Source of the DNA: Actinokineospora diospyrosa
Lineage (GTDB): Bacteria > Actinomycetota > Actinomycetes > Mycobacteriales > Pseudonocardiaceae
Reading direction: 5' to 3'
Assembly: GCF_024171925.1 (NCBI RefSeq)
Contig: NZ_JAMTCO010000022.1
Coordinates: forward strand, 48,468-112,467
Length of the DNA: 64,000 bases
Shown here: piece by piece, positions 35,792 to 48,500 of the stretch
Layout: the number at the start of each line of letters is the position of its first letter
Numbering within the stretch: the stretch's first letter is position 1
Program-made: the position numbers and the translations under genes
The notes under the pieces: model-generated
Told to the model about the DNA's origin: nothing
The model's database searches: none
Seen by the model: only the letters and a program-made list of their open reading frames with translations

Positions 35792-36559
35792 GGACTTCCT
35801 GCGGCGCAGCAGGTAGGTGTCCATGATCCAGCCCTTGTCCTTCCGGGCCTGCTCACGGGTCTGGCGGATCTGCTCGGCGACCTCTGTCAGCGGCCCGGAC
35901 ACGATGATCTCGTCAGCCGTTCCCACATAAGCGCCCCAGTGGATGTGAACGTCCGCGTCGTCCGCGTACGCCAGGTACGCGTCCCGCGCGTCGAGCATCA
36001 CCACGACATCATCGACCCCGTCCGGCCACGCTTGCTCCAACCGGCGCCCGGTAGTCACCTGCACCGCCCCACCAACCTGGTTGAGCGTGGTGTGACAGCG
36101 GGCAGCGAGCGCGGAAACGCTGCTGATCCCCGCGTGTACCTCGATCTCGAACTCGATGCTTCCCCGCGCGCGGATGTCTTCCACGACGGAGATGATGCTG
36201 TCGTAGAGCGACGGGTCACCCCACACCAGGAACGCTCCGGTCTCCCCAAGCGCCAAGTTCTCCGCGATCAGCCGCTCACACACGTCGGCACGCCGCTTGC
36301 GCCAATCCTCGACGGCCTCGCCGTAGCCCGCCTCTGTGCGCAGCCGCTGGGGATCCGGCACCCGGGCGAGCCGGTAGCCACCACCCGGCACGTGTGCGTC
36401 CAGGATGGCCTGCCGCAGGTCCGACAACTCCCGAGCGGCGTCCGGCTTGTCCAGGAAGAAGAACACGTCGGCCCGGTTCAACGCGGCCACCGCGGCGACC
36501 GTCACGTGGCCGGGGTCACCCGCCCCGATCCCGATGATCTCGACCCGCCTCGTGTCCAT
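35780..36559 (-). CDS. cobF: Precorrin-6A synthase (deacetylating)
   Basis: A 259-residue tetrapyrrole methylase of the CobF type. It adds the C1 methyl and removes acetate from precorrin-5 in the aerobic cobalamin pathway, using S-adenosylmethionine. Seen: the N-terminal methylase motif EIIGIGAGDPGHVTVAAVAAL, the GETGAFLVWGDPSLYDS segment typical of CobF, and VHAGISSVSALAA. Length agrees with the family (about 250). Start ATG 36559, divergent from cobU by 58 bp. Other aerobic-pathway genes (cobG, cobJ, cobM, cobK, cobL, cobH) are not in the window. Confidence 0.95.
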   Translation of the reverse strand: MDTRRVEIIGIGAGDPGHVTVAAVAALNRADVFFFLDKPDAARELSDLRQAILDAHVPGGGYRLARVPDPQRLRTEAGYGEAVEDWRKRRADVCERLIAENLALGETGAFLVWGDPSLYDSIISVVEDIRARGSIEFEIEVHAGISSVSALAARCHTTLNQVGGAVQVTTGRRLEQAWPDGVDDVVVMLDARDAYLAYADDADVHIHWGAYVGTADEIIVSGPLTEVAEQIRQTREQARKDKGWIMDTYLLRRRKSSVD

Positions 36560-36617
36560 GCCCAGACCCTAACCGGCGGTGTTCGGGCAGGCGGGCGGCG
36601 GATGACAGGATGGCGGC

Positions 36618-37160
36618 ATGGAGACCCAGCCCCGCCGGACGCTGGTGCTCGGCGGGACCCGGTCCGGCAAGTCCGCCCACGCCGAGGGGCTGCTGCGCGG
36701 CGACACCCCCGTCGACTACCTGGCCACCGCGCGCCGCGACCCCGGTGACACCGAGTGGTCCGCGCGCATCGCCGAGCACGTCGCCCGGCGCCCGGCCCAC
36801 TGGCGCACCGTCGAGGTCCCCGGCACCGCCGACCTCGCCAACCACCTGCGCGAGACCCACCCGCACAGCCCGCCGGTGCTGGTCGACGACATCGCCACCT
36901 GGCTCACCGGCGCCCTTGACGACACCGGGTGGGACCGGGCTGCCTGCCCACGGGCCGCGCGGGCCGAACTGGTCGCCGCGGTCGCCGCTTGCCGGGCTCG
37001 CTTGGTGCTGGTCTCCGCCGAGGTCGGCCTCGGCGTCGTCCCGTCGACCAGCGCGGGACGCCTGTTCCGCGACGAGTTGGGCGCGCTCAACGCCGACCTC
37101 GCCGAACAGTGCGACGAGGTGCTCCTCCTCGTCGCCGGTATCCCGCTGCGGTTGCGCTGA
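36618..37160 (+). CDS. cobU: Adenosylcobinamide kinase / guanylyltransferase
   Basis: A 180-residue CobU/CobP. It phosphorylates adenosylcobinamide and transfers GMP in nucleotide-loop assembly. Walker A GGTRSGKS lies at 12-19, followed by the family element VDYLATARR; VLVDDIATWLTGAL and EVGLGVVPSTSAGRLFRDELG are characteristic of the family. ATG 36618 has no obvious Shine-Dalgarno; CAGGAT eight bases upstream may be a -10, so it may be leaderless. Its stop shares two bases with the cobS start (TGATG). Confidence 0.96.
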   Translation: METQPRRTLVLGGTRSGKSAHAEGLLRGDTPVDYLATARRDPGDTEWSARIAEHVARRPAHWRTVEVPGTADLANHLRETHPHSPPVLVDDIATWLTGALDDTGWDRAACPRAARAELVAAVAACRARLVLVSAEVGLGVVPSTSAGRLFRDELGALNADLAEQCDEVLLLVAGIPLRLR

Positions 37161-37927
37161 TGTCCGGGCAGGCGGCTGCCGCCGCGTACGGCCTGCGGTT
37201 GTCCTTCCACTGGCTCACAGTCCTACCGGTGCCCGCTCAACGAACCGACCAGGACGTCCGCCGGTGGGCCATCGCCACTGCGCCCGTCGTCGGACTTGTG
37301 CTGGGCGCCATCACCGCCGGACTCTTGTTCTGCCTGCGCGAGATCGGTCTGCCATCGCTTATCGCGGGCTTACTGGCTGTCGGCGCTCTGGCGTTGGCGA
37401 CCCGAGGCATGCACCTCGACGGTTTGGCGGACACCGCGGATGGCCTTGGCTGCTACGGCCCGCCTGAGCGCGCACTCGCTGTCATGAAAGAGGGCGGTGT
37501 TGGTGCCTTCGCAGCTGTGGCTCTAGTCATCGTCATCGGGGTTCAAGCCGCCGCGCTCGCAACACTTAGTGCGTCTGAGCGACTACCTGCTGTTGTTCTG
37601 GCTCTAGTAGTGGGCCGTGCCGCGTTCTCTTGGTGCTGCCGCCAGGGCGTGCCCGCAGCTCGCCCTGATGGGTTCGGCGCGCTGGTCGCCGGGACACAGC
37701 CCATCGCTGTGCCGGTCGTGTGGGCATTCGTGCTGTGCGTCGCAGGGGTGTTCGTGGTCCCCGGGAACCCACTGCTCGGCCCGGCCGCTGTCGCCGTGGC
37801 GGCGATGGTGGTGGTCTTGCTGACCCGCCACCTCCACCGCCGCCTCGGCGGGGTCACCGGCGATGTCTTCGGTGCGAACGCCGAGGCAGCCACTACGGCC
37901 TTCCTCATCGTCTGCACCATCGCCTGA
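37160..37927 (+). CDS. cobS: Adenosylcobinamide-GDP ribazoletransferase (cobalamin synthase)
   Basis: A 255-residue membrane enzyme that joins adenosylcobinamide-GDP to alpha-ribazole. The signature GMHLDGLADTADGLG (metal-binding Asp residues) and the N-terminal FHWLTVLPVPA are clear; at least five hydrophobic segments are seen. It is translationally coupled to cobU. Its stop abuts the stop of the convergent SDR gene (37928) with no intergenic base. With cobU it would let the cell finish salvaged cobinamide, which fits the corrinoid importer ten kilobases upstream. Confidence 0.96.
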   Translation: MSGQAAAAAYGLRLSFHWLTVLPVPAQRTDQDVRRWAIATAPVVGLVLGAITAGLLFCLREIGLPSLIAGLLAVGALALATRGMHLDGLADTADGLGCYGPPERALAVMKEGGVGAFAAVALVIVIGVQAAALATLSASERLPAVVLALVVGRAAFSWCCRQGVPAARPDGFGALVAGTQPIAVPVVWAFVLCVAGVFVVPGNPLLGPAAVAVAAMVVVLLTRHLHRRLGGVTGDVFGANAEAATTAFLIVCTIA

Positions 37928-38746
37928 CTACCGGAAGTCGGCAGCGTGGTCGGTCGCCCACTCCTTCAGTGTCCGGGCGGGCCTGCCGAGCACATCGGCG
38001 ACCGTGGACAGCGGTGTCTCCGGGACGTCGGCTGCTCCAGCCCAGATGCCCAACAGCCAGTCAGCCACCCAGCCAGGCACCTCGTCCGACACCTCCGCCT
38101 TCCACTGCTCCGGCGAGAGCTCCTCGAACCTGACCGGCTTGCCGATCGCCGCGCCGATCGCCTCCGCCTGTTCGACCTTGGTCAGCACCTCCGCGCTCGT
38201 CAGCGCCAACACCTGGCCAACGTGCTTGTCGGTGAGCAGCGCGGCGACCGCCACCTCGGCGATGTCGACCTCGTGGATGGCGGTCTGCGCCGCCGCCCCG
38301 TACGGCTCCCGGACCACCCCGTCGGTTCGGATCGAGGTAGCCCACTCCAGCAAGTTCGTCGCGAACATGCCAGGCCGGAGATGTGTCCACTCCAAACCGG
38401 AGTCAGCCACGGCCTCTTCGGCTACCCGGTGCGACTCGCCAACTTGCTCATCGTCGAACCCCACTGACATCGAGGACAACAGCACGACCCGGGTGGCCCC
38501 GGCGTGCTTCGCGTGCTCGAGCACCGTGGCTGTCTTGCCTGCCGTGAATAGGTAAAGCCGGTCGACACCGGCGAACACCGCGGGGTCGGGTGTCTCCAAG
38601 TCCCCGCCGACCACCTCGACACCGTCCGCGAACGCCGCCTCGGCGGGCCGCCTCGTCAGCGCCCGGACCTCGACCCCGGCCGCCACCAGCCCGTCGACCA
38701 CGTGCCGCCCGACGTTCCCCGTCGCCCCGGTGACCAGTACCCGCAT
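37928..38746 (-). CDS. NAD(P)-binding SDR/NmrA-like protein
   Basis: A 272-residue atypical short-chain dehydrogenase of the NmrA/NAD(P)H:quinone group. The N-terminal nucleotide motif is VTGATGNVGRHVVDGL; RVVLLSSMSVG follows near residue 90, then LEWTHLRPGMFATNLL and a helical C-terminus. Members act as redox sensors or as reductases; the catalytic YxxxK is not evident. ATG 38746 has GGGAGGAG in front. It is unrelated to the convergent cobS by pathway as far as can be seen. Confidence 0.9.
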   Translation of the reverse strand: MRVLVTGATGNVGRHVVDGLVAAGVEVRALTRRPAEAAFADGVEVVGGDLETPDPAVFAGVDRLYLFTAGKTATVLEHAKHAGATRVVLLSSMSVGFDDEQVGESHRVAEEAVADSGLEWTHLRPGMFATNLLEWATSIRTDGVVREPYGAAAQTAIHEVDIAEVAVAALLTDKHVGQVLALTSAEVLTKVEQAEAIGAAIGKPVRFEELSPEQWKAEVSDEVPGWVADWLLGIWAGAADVPETPLSTVADVLGRPARTLKEWATDHAADFR

Positions 38747-39535
38747 GGTTCTCCTCCCTCGAGGGCCGATCCCCAAGATCCGGCCCCGGTCGACGCTAGC
38801 CACGGCGGGCGCGCGCCCGCACATAGCCATTAGCTATCGCAAACACGCTGGTCGTCGGAGGTTTCCTCGCTGGAGGCGGGAGGGGGTCCAGTCTGGGGTC
38901 GGGTGGCGCCGCCCGGCCGGGCTGAGCGCTCGCGCTTGGCTGCGATGGCTCGCGGACGAGGTCTGTCCTGAGTGTCCTAAGACCTACCCATGTCTCACTA
39001 AGACCCTTGTGTCTCGGTAGGGTTAACGATTCGCGGTCCTAGTGGGACGACTGGGTAGTCCAAACGCACTAGAGCACCCGCCGGTCTTGATCCTCCAGTG
39101 TGGACACGTCGACCACTCACTGGGCGGTACGGTCGTCGCACGTCCGGTTGGTTCTAACCCGTTCGAGCGGTTTCCCGCCGGGGTATTCGTCGGAAAGTGG
39201 CGTTAAGTGATGCGCGGTGGAGATTTTGACTCATCCTTGTGGCGCTCGATTGTGGGCCTTCCGTCAAATCGAGTGAATCCCGGTTCCCGGCTCGATCACG
39301 CCTCAGGCGAGGCCCGCCAGGCCGGTCACCGACCGTCGTTGTCCCTCCTCTTCGTGACGTCGGCAAGCCGCTGATCACGGCTTTTCGGCTCGGAGGGGCG
39401 ACGTCGAGGCGGCGTGTTCATCGCTGTGTGACTGAATTGAGTTATCCCCACCCGAATGGGTATGCCCCCTGCCAACTTCCGTTTCTTTGCCTAAAGTGAT
39501 CTCAGTTTGTCGCGGCGAGGCCAAAGGATTCTGGT
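38747..39535. other. 789-bp gene-free leader upstream of the giant surface protein
   Basis: No ORF here has recognisable similarity or codon use like the neighbours. It holds divergent promoters for the SDR gene and the giant gene. Near 39000-39025 an imperfect inverted pair (CCTACC / GGTAGG) brackets TAAGACCCTTGTGTCTC. Close to the giant gene the DNA is less GC-rich than the rest, with TTGAGT at about 39437 and TAAAGT at about 39492 as possible promoter pieces. AAAGGA seven bases before ATG 39536 is the ribosome site. Confidence 0.55.
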
Positions 39536-42500
39536 ATGGGCGCGGTGTATCGGACCGGGGTCCTGCGAAACACCCGAGCGGGGGTGCTGGCGGTGACGGC
39601 CGCCCTGGTGGCGACGTTGCTGCCGGTCGTCGTGCCGACCCCGGCGCAGGCGTCGGTGCGCGACGCCTTCGACGCCGTGTACGCGGGCGAGGAGAACGGC
39701 GCGATCACGCTCATCGGTGCCAGCAGCATGGACTGCCCCACGCCGTCCTCCGGCTGCACCTCGGCGCGCGCGGGCACCGCCACCGGCACGTCGAACAACA
39801 ACAACGTGTACAACATGGCGTTCGTCGACGTGGACCTCGACGCGTCCACTTCGAACTCCTCCGTCGCCACGCTGGCGATGCCGTCCGGGTCCACCGTCCT
39901 CAACGCGCGCCTGGTCTGGGGCGGCCGCACGGTCGCGGGCACCAACGGCGTCGCGCCGACGAAGGCGGTCAACACCATCAAGTTCCGCGCCCCCGGCGCG
40001 ACCTCTTACTCGACCTACACCGCGAGCAACCTGATCCAGCCCGCCGCGTTGGTGACCAGTGACGGCGGTCCTTTCCAGGCGGCCGTTGACGTCACCAGCA
40101 TCGTCAGGGCCGCGGGCAACGGTATCTACGCCGCCGCGGACATCGGTGCTGCCACCGGCCAGGACCGCTATGCGGGCTGGTCGCTGATCGTCGCCTATCG
40201 CAACCCCGCTCTGCCGCTGCGAAACCTGCGGGTGTTCGAAGGTTTCGCGGACATCACCTCGGCCGCCGGCAACAACAGCGTCGACATCCCCGTCTCCGGC
40301 TTCCTCACGCCGACCACCGGTAACGTCAACGCCTCCGTCGGCGTGGTCGCCTGGGAGGGCGACTACGGCACCACCGGTGACGCGTTGCGCTTGGGAAGCA
40401 CCACACTCAGCGACGCGACCCGTCCCGCCTCCAACTTCTTCGACTCCCGCATCAGCGACGCGGGCGTCGACCAGACCGGCCGAAACCCTGCCAACCTCAA
40501 CAACTTCGGCGTCGACATCGGCCGTATCGCCACCACCAACGTGCTCAGCAACGGCAGCACGTCGGCCACCATCAACCTCACCTCCAGCGGCGACTCCTAC
40601 TACCCGGGTATCGTCACCAGCCAGATCGACCTGTTCACCCCGACCTTCAACGCGGTGAGCAAGACGGTGACCAACCTCAACGGTCACGACCCGGCACAAC
40701 CAGGCGATGTCCTGGAGTACCGGCTCACCTTCACCAACACCGGTGGCGATTTCGCCGACGCCTCCGTCATGCGGGACGCCCTCCCGGTGAACCTGAGCTA
40801 TGTCCCGGGCAGTCTGGTCGTCCAAACAGATCCGGGCGGCGCTACCGGGACCAAGACAGACGCAACCGGTGACGACACAGCCGACTACACTGCAGCGGAC
40901 AGAACTGTCCGTTTCCGAGTGGGGACCGGCGCCAACGCCTCCGCGGGCGGCACCATCGCACCCGGTGGTTCTGTCGCCGCGCGATTCCGCGCCTCCGTCG
41001 ACCGCGCCGCATCGGGTTCCACCGTCGTCAACACCCCGGTCTTGGACTACCGCGCTCGCACGCTGAACCGCACGTACTCCTTCGCGGGTAACGACGCCAC
41101 CACCACGGTCGCTGCTCTGGCCGACCTCGCGGCCGCCAAGACCGTTGGCTCCACCTCGCAGAACGCGGGCCAGACCGTCACTTACACGATCTCGGCCATC
41201 AACAACGGGCCGAACGCGGGCACCGGGGTCTCCCTCACCGACACGCTGCCCACCGGCACCACATTCATCTCCGCATCCCCGCCCGCGGGTGTCCTCTGCG
41301 TCCCGGTCGGCCAGACCGTGACGTGTTCGCTCGGCACGGTCGCCAACGGCGCCACCGTGTCCATCCCGGTCGTCGCGCGGGTCAACGCCGACACCGCCGG
41401 GGGAGTGGTCATCAACTCGGTGCGCGTCGCGGCCACCACCGCCGACGACATCACGGTCAACAACACCGCCACCGTCCCGGTCACCGTCACCCAGTCCGCC
41501 GACCTCCAGGTCACCAGCGCACTCAACGGCCCGGTGGTCCCCGGCACCGAGCAGACCACCCTCACCGCCACCGTCACCAACGCCGGACCGTCCACCGCGC
41601 AAGGCGTGGTGCTGAACATCCCGCTGCCCGATGGCGCCACCGTGGTGTGGGCGACCGACGGGTGCACGGTCTCCGCGGGCACGCTCACCTGCATCGTGGG
41701 CACTCTCGCGCCGGGGCAGTCCTTCACCGCTGATGTCGTGCTCGGCATCGCCTCCAACTACGCGGCCCCCACCTTCTCGATCACCACCACCGCGTCGGCG
41801 AGCACACCGGACCCCCTCCCCACGAACAACTCCTCCACCGCCACGCAGCCCGTCACCCCGCTGGCCGACCTGCGCGTCACCAAGACCGCCTCCACGCCCA
41901 CCCCGGTGGCCGGTACCCGCACCAACTACACGATCACCGTCTACAACGACGGCCCGTCCGACGCGCGTGACGTCGTGGTCAACGACCCGATCCAGAGCGG
42001 CGTCTCCGTGGTCACCGCGACCGCCCAGTCCGGTACCTGCACCACCGGCTCCACGGTCAACTGCCAGATCGGGGTCGTCCCTGCGGGCGGGTCGGTCACC
42101 GTGAACCTGCGCGTCGCGATCGCCGCCGACCGCCCGGCGGGGGAGCTGACCAACGCCGCCACGGCGACCAGCAGCACCCCGCAGGAGATCACCATCAACG
42201 ACTCGGCCAGCGTGGCCACCACGGTCGGCCGGGTCAGCGACCTCGGCATCACCAAGACCGCGATCCCGCAGCCGGTCATCGCGGGCGCGCCGCTGGCCTA
42301 CACGCTGACCGCCACCAACCGCGGCCCCTCCGTCGCCGACGGCGTCACGGTCACCGACACGTTGCCCGCCGGGCTCACCTTCGCGGGCCAGCAGTCCACC
42401 CAGGGCGCCTGCACCGTCGTGGGCAGCACGATCACCTGCGCCCTCGGCACCCTCGCCGTGGACGGCACGGCCACCGTCACGATCACCGCCGACACCCCGG

Positions 42501-45500
42501 GCACCGTTCCCGGCGCCGGTTTCAGCAACACCGCGACGGTCACCTCGACCAGCACCGACCCGAACCCCGCGGACAACACCGCCACCCACGTCTCCACCGT
42601 GACCGCGCAGTCCGACCTCTCCGTCACCCAGGTCGTCTCCGCGCCCCAGGTCACCGCGGGCACCGGTACCCGCTACACCCTCACCGTCACCAACGAGGGT
42701 CCGTCGCTCGCCCAGGCCGTCACCTCGGTCCAGACCATCCCGGCGGGCTTCACCATCGGCACCATCACGCCGACCACCGGCACCTGCCAGGTGGTGAGCG
42801 GCCAGGTTCGCTGCGCCTTCGGCAACCTGCCCGCGGCCACGGCCGCCACCGTGACCGTCGACGTGACCGTCCCGTCAGGACAGGCGACCGGTCTCGTCAG
42901 CGCCACCGGCACGGTCGCCTCGACCACGGCCGACCCGACCCAGTCGAACAACTCCGTGAGCACGCCGGTCTCCGTGCGCGCCTCGGCCGACGTCCGCATC
43001 GCCAACGTCCAGTCGCCCGGCACCTTCATGGCCGGTGAGGCCTTCACCCGCACGTTCGCCGTCGCCAACGTCGGCCCCTCGGACGCCCGCGACGTCAGCG
43101 TCATCGCCGATCTCCCCGCCGGTGTGCTCGACCTGGTCGTCACCCTCGACGGCGTCCCCTGCACCGTCACCGGTGGCCGGGTGACCTGCCCGGTCGGCAC
43201 GCTCATCGCGGGCCGCACCCTCAACGGCACCGTCTCCGGCCGGATCGCGGCGTCCAGCCCGCCCGGCCCGCGCGCCTTCTCCGCCACGATCAGCACCTCC
43301 ACCCCGGACCCGGTGCCGCTGAACAACTCCGTGTCGGCGGTCACCGCCGTCACCGCGTACGCGCGGCTGAGCATCGACCAGGTCGCCAACCCGACCCCGT
43401 TGATCGCGGGCGCGCGCGCCACCTACGGCATCACCGCGGTCAACAACGGACCGTCCGACGCCACCGCCGTCACGATCAACTACACCGTCCCCGAGACGCT
43501 GTCGATCGTCTCCGCGGTCAGCAACCTGGGCTCCTGCACGGTCACCGGCCGCGACGTGCTCTGCACGCTCGACCGGCTCCCGTCTGGCACGACAGCCGAC
43601 GTGACCGTCGTGGTCGACGTGTCGCCGACGGCCAGCGGCTCCGTGGAAACCCACGCCCAGGTCGTCACCGCCACCCCCAGCCCGGGCGGGGAAGACCAGC
43701 TCGACATCGCCACGACCCCGGTCGTGCAGAGCGCCGACCTGGTGCTCACCGGCACCATGTCGCAGAACCCGGTTCGCGCGGGCACCGCGCAGACCTACAC
43801 GCTGACCGTGTCCAACGCGGGCCCCTCGGCGGCCTCGGCCGTCGTGCTGTCCGACACGCTGCCCACCGGCCTGGTCCTGTTGCCCGGCGGCGTGTCCGCC
43901 CAGGGCGGCACCTGCACCCCGACCCCGGACAACCGGGGCGTCAACTGCACCTTCGGCACCGTCGCGCCCGGTAGCTCGGCGGTCGTCGTGCTCAACGCGC
44001 TGGTCCCGCCGGAGACCCCGGCGGGCACCGTGCTCACCAACACCGCGGCGGTCGGCTCACCCACCGCGGACCCGACGCCCGCCAACCGCGCCATCTCGCT
44101 GGCCGCCACGGTCAGCGCCGAGGCCGACCTGAGCGTCACCACCACCGCGACGGCCAGCAACGCCGAGGCGGGCAACGACACCAGCTACACCATCACCGTG
44201 GCCAACAACGGCCCGTCGGTGTCGCGCTCTGTGGTGATCTCCAACCCGCTGCCCGCTGGCCTGACCCTGGTTTCGGCCGACCCGAGCTGCGCCCTGGTCG
44301 GCTCCGAGGTCCGCTGCACCGTCGGCGACCTCGCCCAAGGCGCGATCAAGACCGTCGCCATCACCGCGCACCTCGCGCCGGACTACGCGGCGCAGACCCT
44401 GGTCACCACCGCCTCCGCGGCCGCGGCGACCACCGACCCGAACACCGCGAACAACACGAGCTCGGCCACCCAGTCGGTGAGCGCGACCGCGGACCTGCGG
44501 GCCGCAATCTCGATCACCTCCGGCCCGCTGGTCGCGGGCACCCCGGCCACCTACCGGGTCAGCGCCACCAACGTCGGTCCGTCCGTGGCGCCGCAGGTGG
44601 TGCTGGCCGACCCGCTCCCCGCGGGGACCAGCTACGCGAGCGCCATCGCGGGCAACGGCGGCAGTTGCACCTTCACCTCCGGGACCGTGCGCTGCACCTG
44701 GCCCTCGCTCCCCGTGGGCTCGTCGGTCTTCGCCGACATCACGGTGAACGTGGCCAGCTCCACGCCTGCCGGGTCCACGCTGTCCAACACAGTCACCGCG
44801 ACGTCCTCGGTGCCCGACCCGCAGACCGCGGACAGCTCGGCCACCGCCAGCGGGACCGTTGGTGCTGTCGCCGACGTATCGGTCGTGCAGGTGCTCACCT
44901 CCGGTGCGCCTGTCGCGGGCGGCAAGCTCACTTGGCAGGCCGTTGTCCGCAACGACGGACCGTCCTCTGCCTACGGCGTCGCCACCAACGACCCAGCGCC
45001 GGTTGGCGTGACCTATAGCGCGGTGTCCTCCACGTTGGGCTCCTGCTCGATCAACCCCAGTGGTGCGGCCGTCTGCACTGTCGGCACGCTCGCCTCCGGT
45101 GCCACGGCCACGGTCACGCTCACCGGCTCGCTCGCCCCGGACTACGCGGGGACCGGCGTCACGAACACGGTCACCGTCAGCAGCACCTCGACCGACCCGG
45201 ACCCGAGCGACAACGCCTCGTCCTCGGTGTCGGACACCACCAGCGCCGCCGACCTCGCGCTCGCGGTCACCGCGCAGCCCGAGCCGGTCGTGCCCGGCCA
45301 GCAGGTCAGCTGGACGTTCACCGTCACCAACCGCGGCCCGTCCACCTCCCGCGGTGTCGTCGTCAGCGACGAACTGCCCGCCGGGGTCAGCCCCCGGCCG
45401 TCGCCGGGCTGCACGATCACCGGGCAGCGGTTCAGCTGCCCGGTCGGTGACGTCGCCCTCGGCGCCACCACGGTCGTCACGGTGAACGGTGTCCTCGCCG

Positions 45501-48500
45501 CGAACTTCAGCGAGGCGAGCCTGCGCAACACCGGCACCGTCACCAGCGGGACCGCCGACCCCGACGCGAGCGACAACACCGCGACCGCGACCAGCACGCC
45601 GAACCCGCAGGCCGACGTCGCCGTGGCGGTCGTGCAGCCGACCAACGCCGTCGCGGGCCAGAGCGCGACCTGGACCATCCGGGTCAGCGACGCGGGCCCG
45701 TCCGACGCGGTCGGCACCTCGGCGACCGTGGCCGTCCCGGCCTACCTCTACAACGCCCAGGTCACCTGGCCCGCAGGCGTCTGCACCGTCTCCGGCGCCG
45801 TCGCCACCTGCCCGCTCGGCGTCATCGCCGCTGGCCAGACCACCGAGATCACCCTGACCGGGACCATCGACGCGGCCTACGCGGGCCCGCTCACCGTCGG
45901 CGCCGAGGCGGTCGCGCAGACCGCGGACCCGAGCCTGTCCAACAACTCGGCCAACACGGTGTCCTCGTCGAGCCGGTCCGCCGACCTGGTCACGACCCTC
46001 ACCGGGCCCACCTCCGCCGTGCCGGGCACCCGGCTGACCTGGGTGCTCAGCGCGCGCAACCTCGGCCCGTCCTCCGCGGACGCGGTCGTGCTGACCGCCA
46101 CCACCCCCGAGGGCGTCACCGGGATCGCCGCGACCACCCCGGCAGGCCCCTGCACCATCAGCGGCCGCGACATCACCTGCCCCGTTGGCGAGGTGTCGCC
46201 CGGGGTCACCGTGCTGGTGAACATCACCGGCGACCTCGGTGCCAACGTCACCGCGCCCAGCGTCACCGCCACCGGCTCGGTCACCTCGCCGACCCCGGAC
46301 CCGACCCCGGCCAACGGGTCGAGCAGCTCCTCGCCGGTCGCCCCGACCGCGAACCTGCACGTGGCCAAGGCGGTCACCAGCGGGGTCCCGGTGCAGGGCG
46401 CGCCGATCACCTTCGTCATCGAGGTCAGCAACGGCGGCCCGTCGGACGCGCAGTCGGTGACCGTCACCGACACCGTGCCCGCCTCGGTCGGCCAGCTCAC
46501 CGTCCAGACCCCGCGCGGCACCTGCACCGTCTCCGGCCAGGCGGTGAACTGCGCACTGGGCACCGTCGCCGCGGGCGCCGCCCCGGTCGCGATCACCGTG
46601 CGCGGTGTGCTCGCCGACGGCGCCGGGGACTCGGTGTCCAACACCGCGTCGGCGTCGAGCCCGACCCCGGAGGTCGACGGTTCCGACAACTCCGGCACGG
46701 TCAACGCCTCGGCGACCGAGTCGGCCGACGTGTCCGTCGCGGTGGCCGCCCCCGCCACCGTGGTCGCGGGCACGCCGCTGACCTACGCGGTCACCGTCAC
46801 CAACGCGGGCCCGTCCACGGCGGGCGCGGTCACCCTCGACGGCGTCCTCCCGGCCGCGCTGATCGGGCTGACCAGCGACGTCCCGTCCTGCCCGAACCTG
46901 AGCTCGTGCGCGCTGGGCGACATCGCGCCGGGTGGCTCCGTCGTGGTCCGGTTCACCGGCACCGTCGACCCCGCCTACGCGGGCTCGGTGCTGGAGTCGC
47001 GGATCAACGCCGCCTCGCCGGACCCCGACCCCGACGGCCGCGGCAACTCGGCCGCCACCCGGGTCGACGTCACCACCGCGGCCGACCTGGGCGCCACGCT
47101 CACCGCCGACCCGAACCCGGCCGTGCCGGGCAGCACGCTGCTCTACACCGCCACGATCAGCAGCCAGGGCCCGTCCAACACCCAGGGCGTGGTGACCTTC
47201 TCGCCGCTGCCCGACGGCACCGACATCGGCGGGCCGATCGTGTCCAGCCAGGGCACCTGCACGATGATCGGCCGCAGCGTGGTCTGCGACCTTGGCCCGA
47301 TCACGCCGACCACGGTGGTGACCGTGCGCATCCCGGTGCGCATCGCGTCCTCGTTCGCCGCGGGCAACATCGTGAAGTCGATCTCCGTGCAGAACGCCAC
47401 GACCGACCCCGACCCGACCAACAACACCGCCAGCGCCGAGGCCGCCGTGGTCCCGAAGGCCGACCTGGCCGTCGACCTGGTCGGCCCGGCTTCGGTCGTG
47501 CCGGGCGACTCGGCCCGCTGGGACCTGACGGTGACCAACTCCGGCCCGTCGGACGCGCCGGTCACCGTGGTGCACACGCTGCCCGAGGGCGTCGGTGAGC
47601 TCACCGCCGTCGCCTCCGGTGGCACCTGCGCCATCGTGGACCGCACCATCCGCTGCGACCTGGGCACCATCGGCGCGGGCAACAGCGCGACCATCACCGT
47701 CCTGGGCGTGGTCGCCGCCGACACCACCGCCACCCAGCTGACCAGCGACGTCGCCCTCGAGTCGACGGTGGGCGAGCCGACCAACGACCTGCCGGACGGT
47801 CGCACCGACAGCGCCACCAGCACGGTGACCCCGCGCGCGGACATCTTCGTCGAGGTCGACTCCACCACCCCGACCGCCACCCCGGGGCAGCAGGCGAGCT
47901 GGAAGGTGACCGTGATCAACGCGGGCCCGTCCACCGCCCGCGACATCGTCCTCACCGCGGTCGCCCCGCCGGGCACCACCGGCGCCCGGTTGACCGGTCC
48001 GGCAGGCGTGGCCTGCGACAGCGCGGCCCTGCGCTGCGTGATCCCCGCGCTCACCCCGGGCAAGGAGGGCAGCGCCGAGTTCACCTTGACCGCGGACCTG
48101 CCCGCCGACCTGGCCGGGCCGGTCGTGGAGGCGGAGGCCTCGATCGCCAGCCCGATCGAGGACCCGAACCCCGGCGACAACACCGCCACCGCGAGCACCC
48201 CGGTCAGCCCCAGCGCCGACCTGCGGCTCGCCGTCGCCGTCACCCCGCAGCCGATCGTGGCGGGCGGTCCGGTGACGATCACCGCGACGGTGACCAACAA
48301 CGGCCCCTCGGTCGCCCCCGGCACCACCTTCACCCTGCCGGTGCCCGCGGGCCTGGAGAACGTCACCGTCGAGGCCCCGCCCGGGGTCATCTGCGACACC
48401 CAGGTGAGCTGCGCGGTCGGCACGCTGCCGCTCGGCCAGATCCAGATCGTGATCCGCGGCCAGGTGTCCTCGACCTTCACCGACGACTCGCTGAGCGTGT

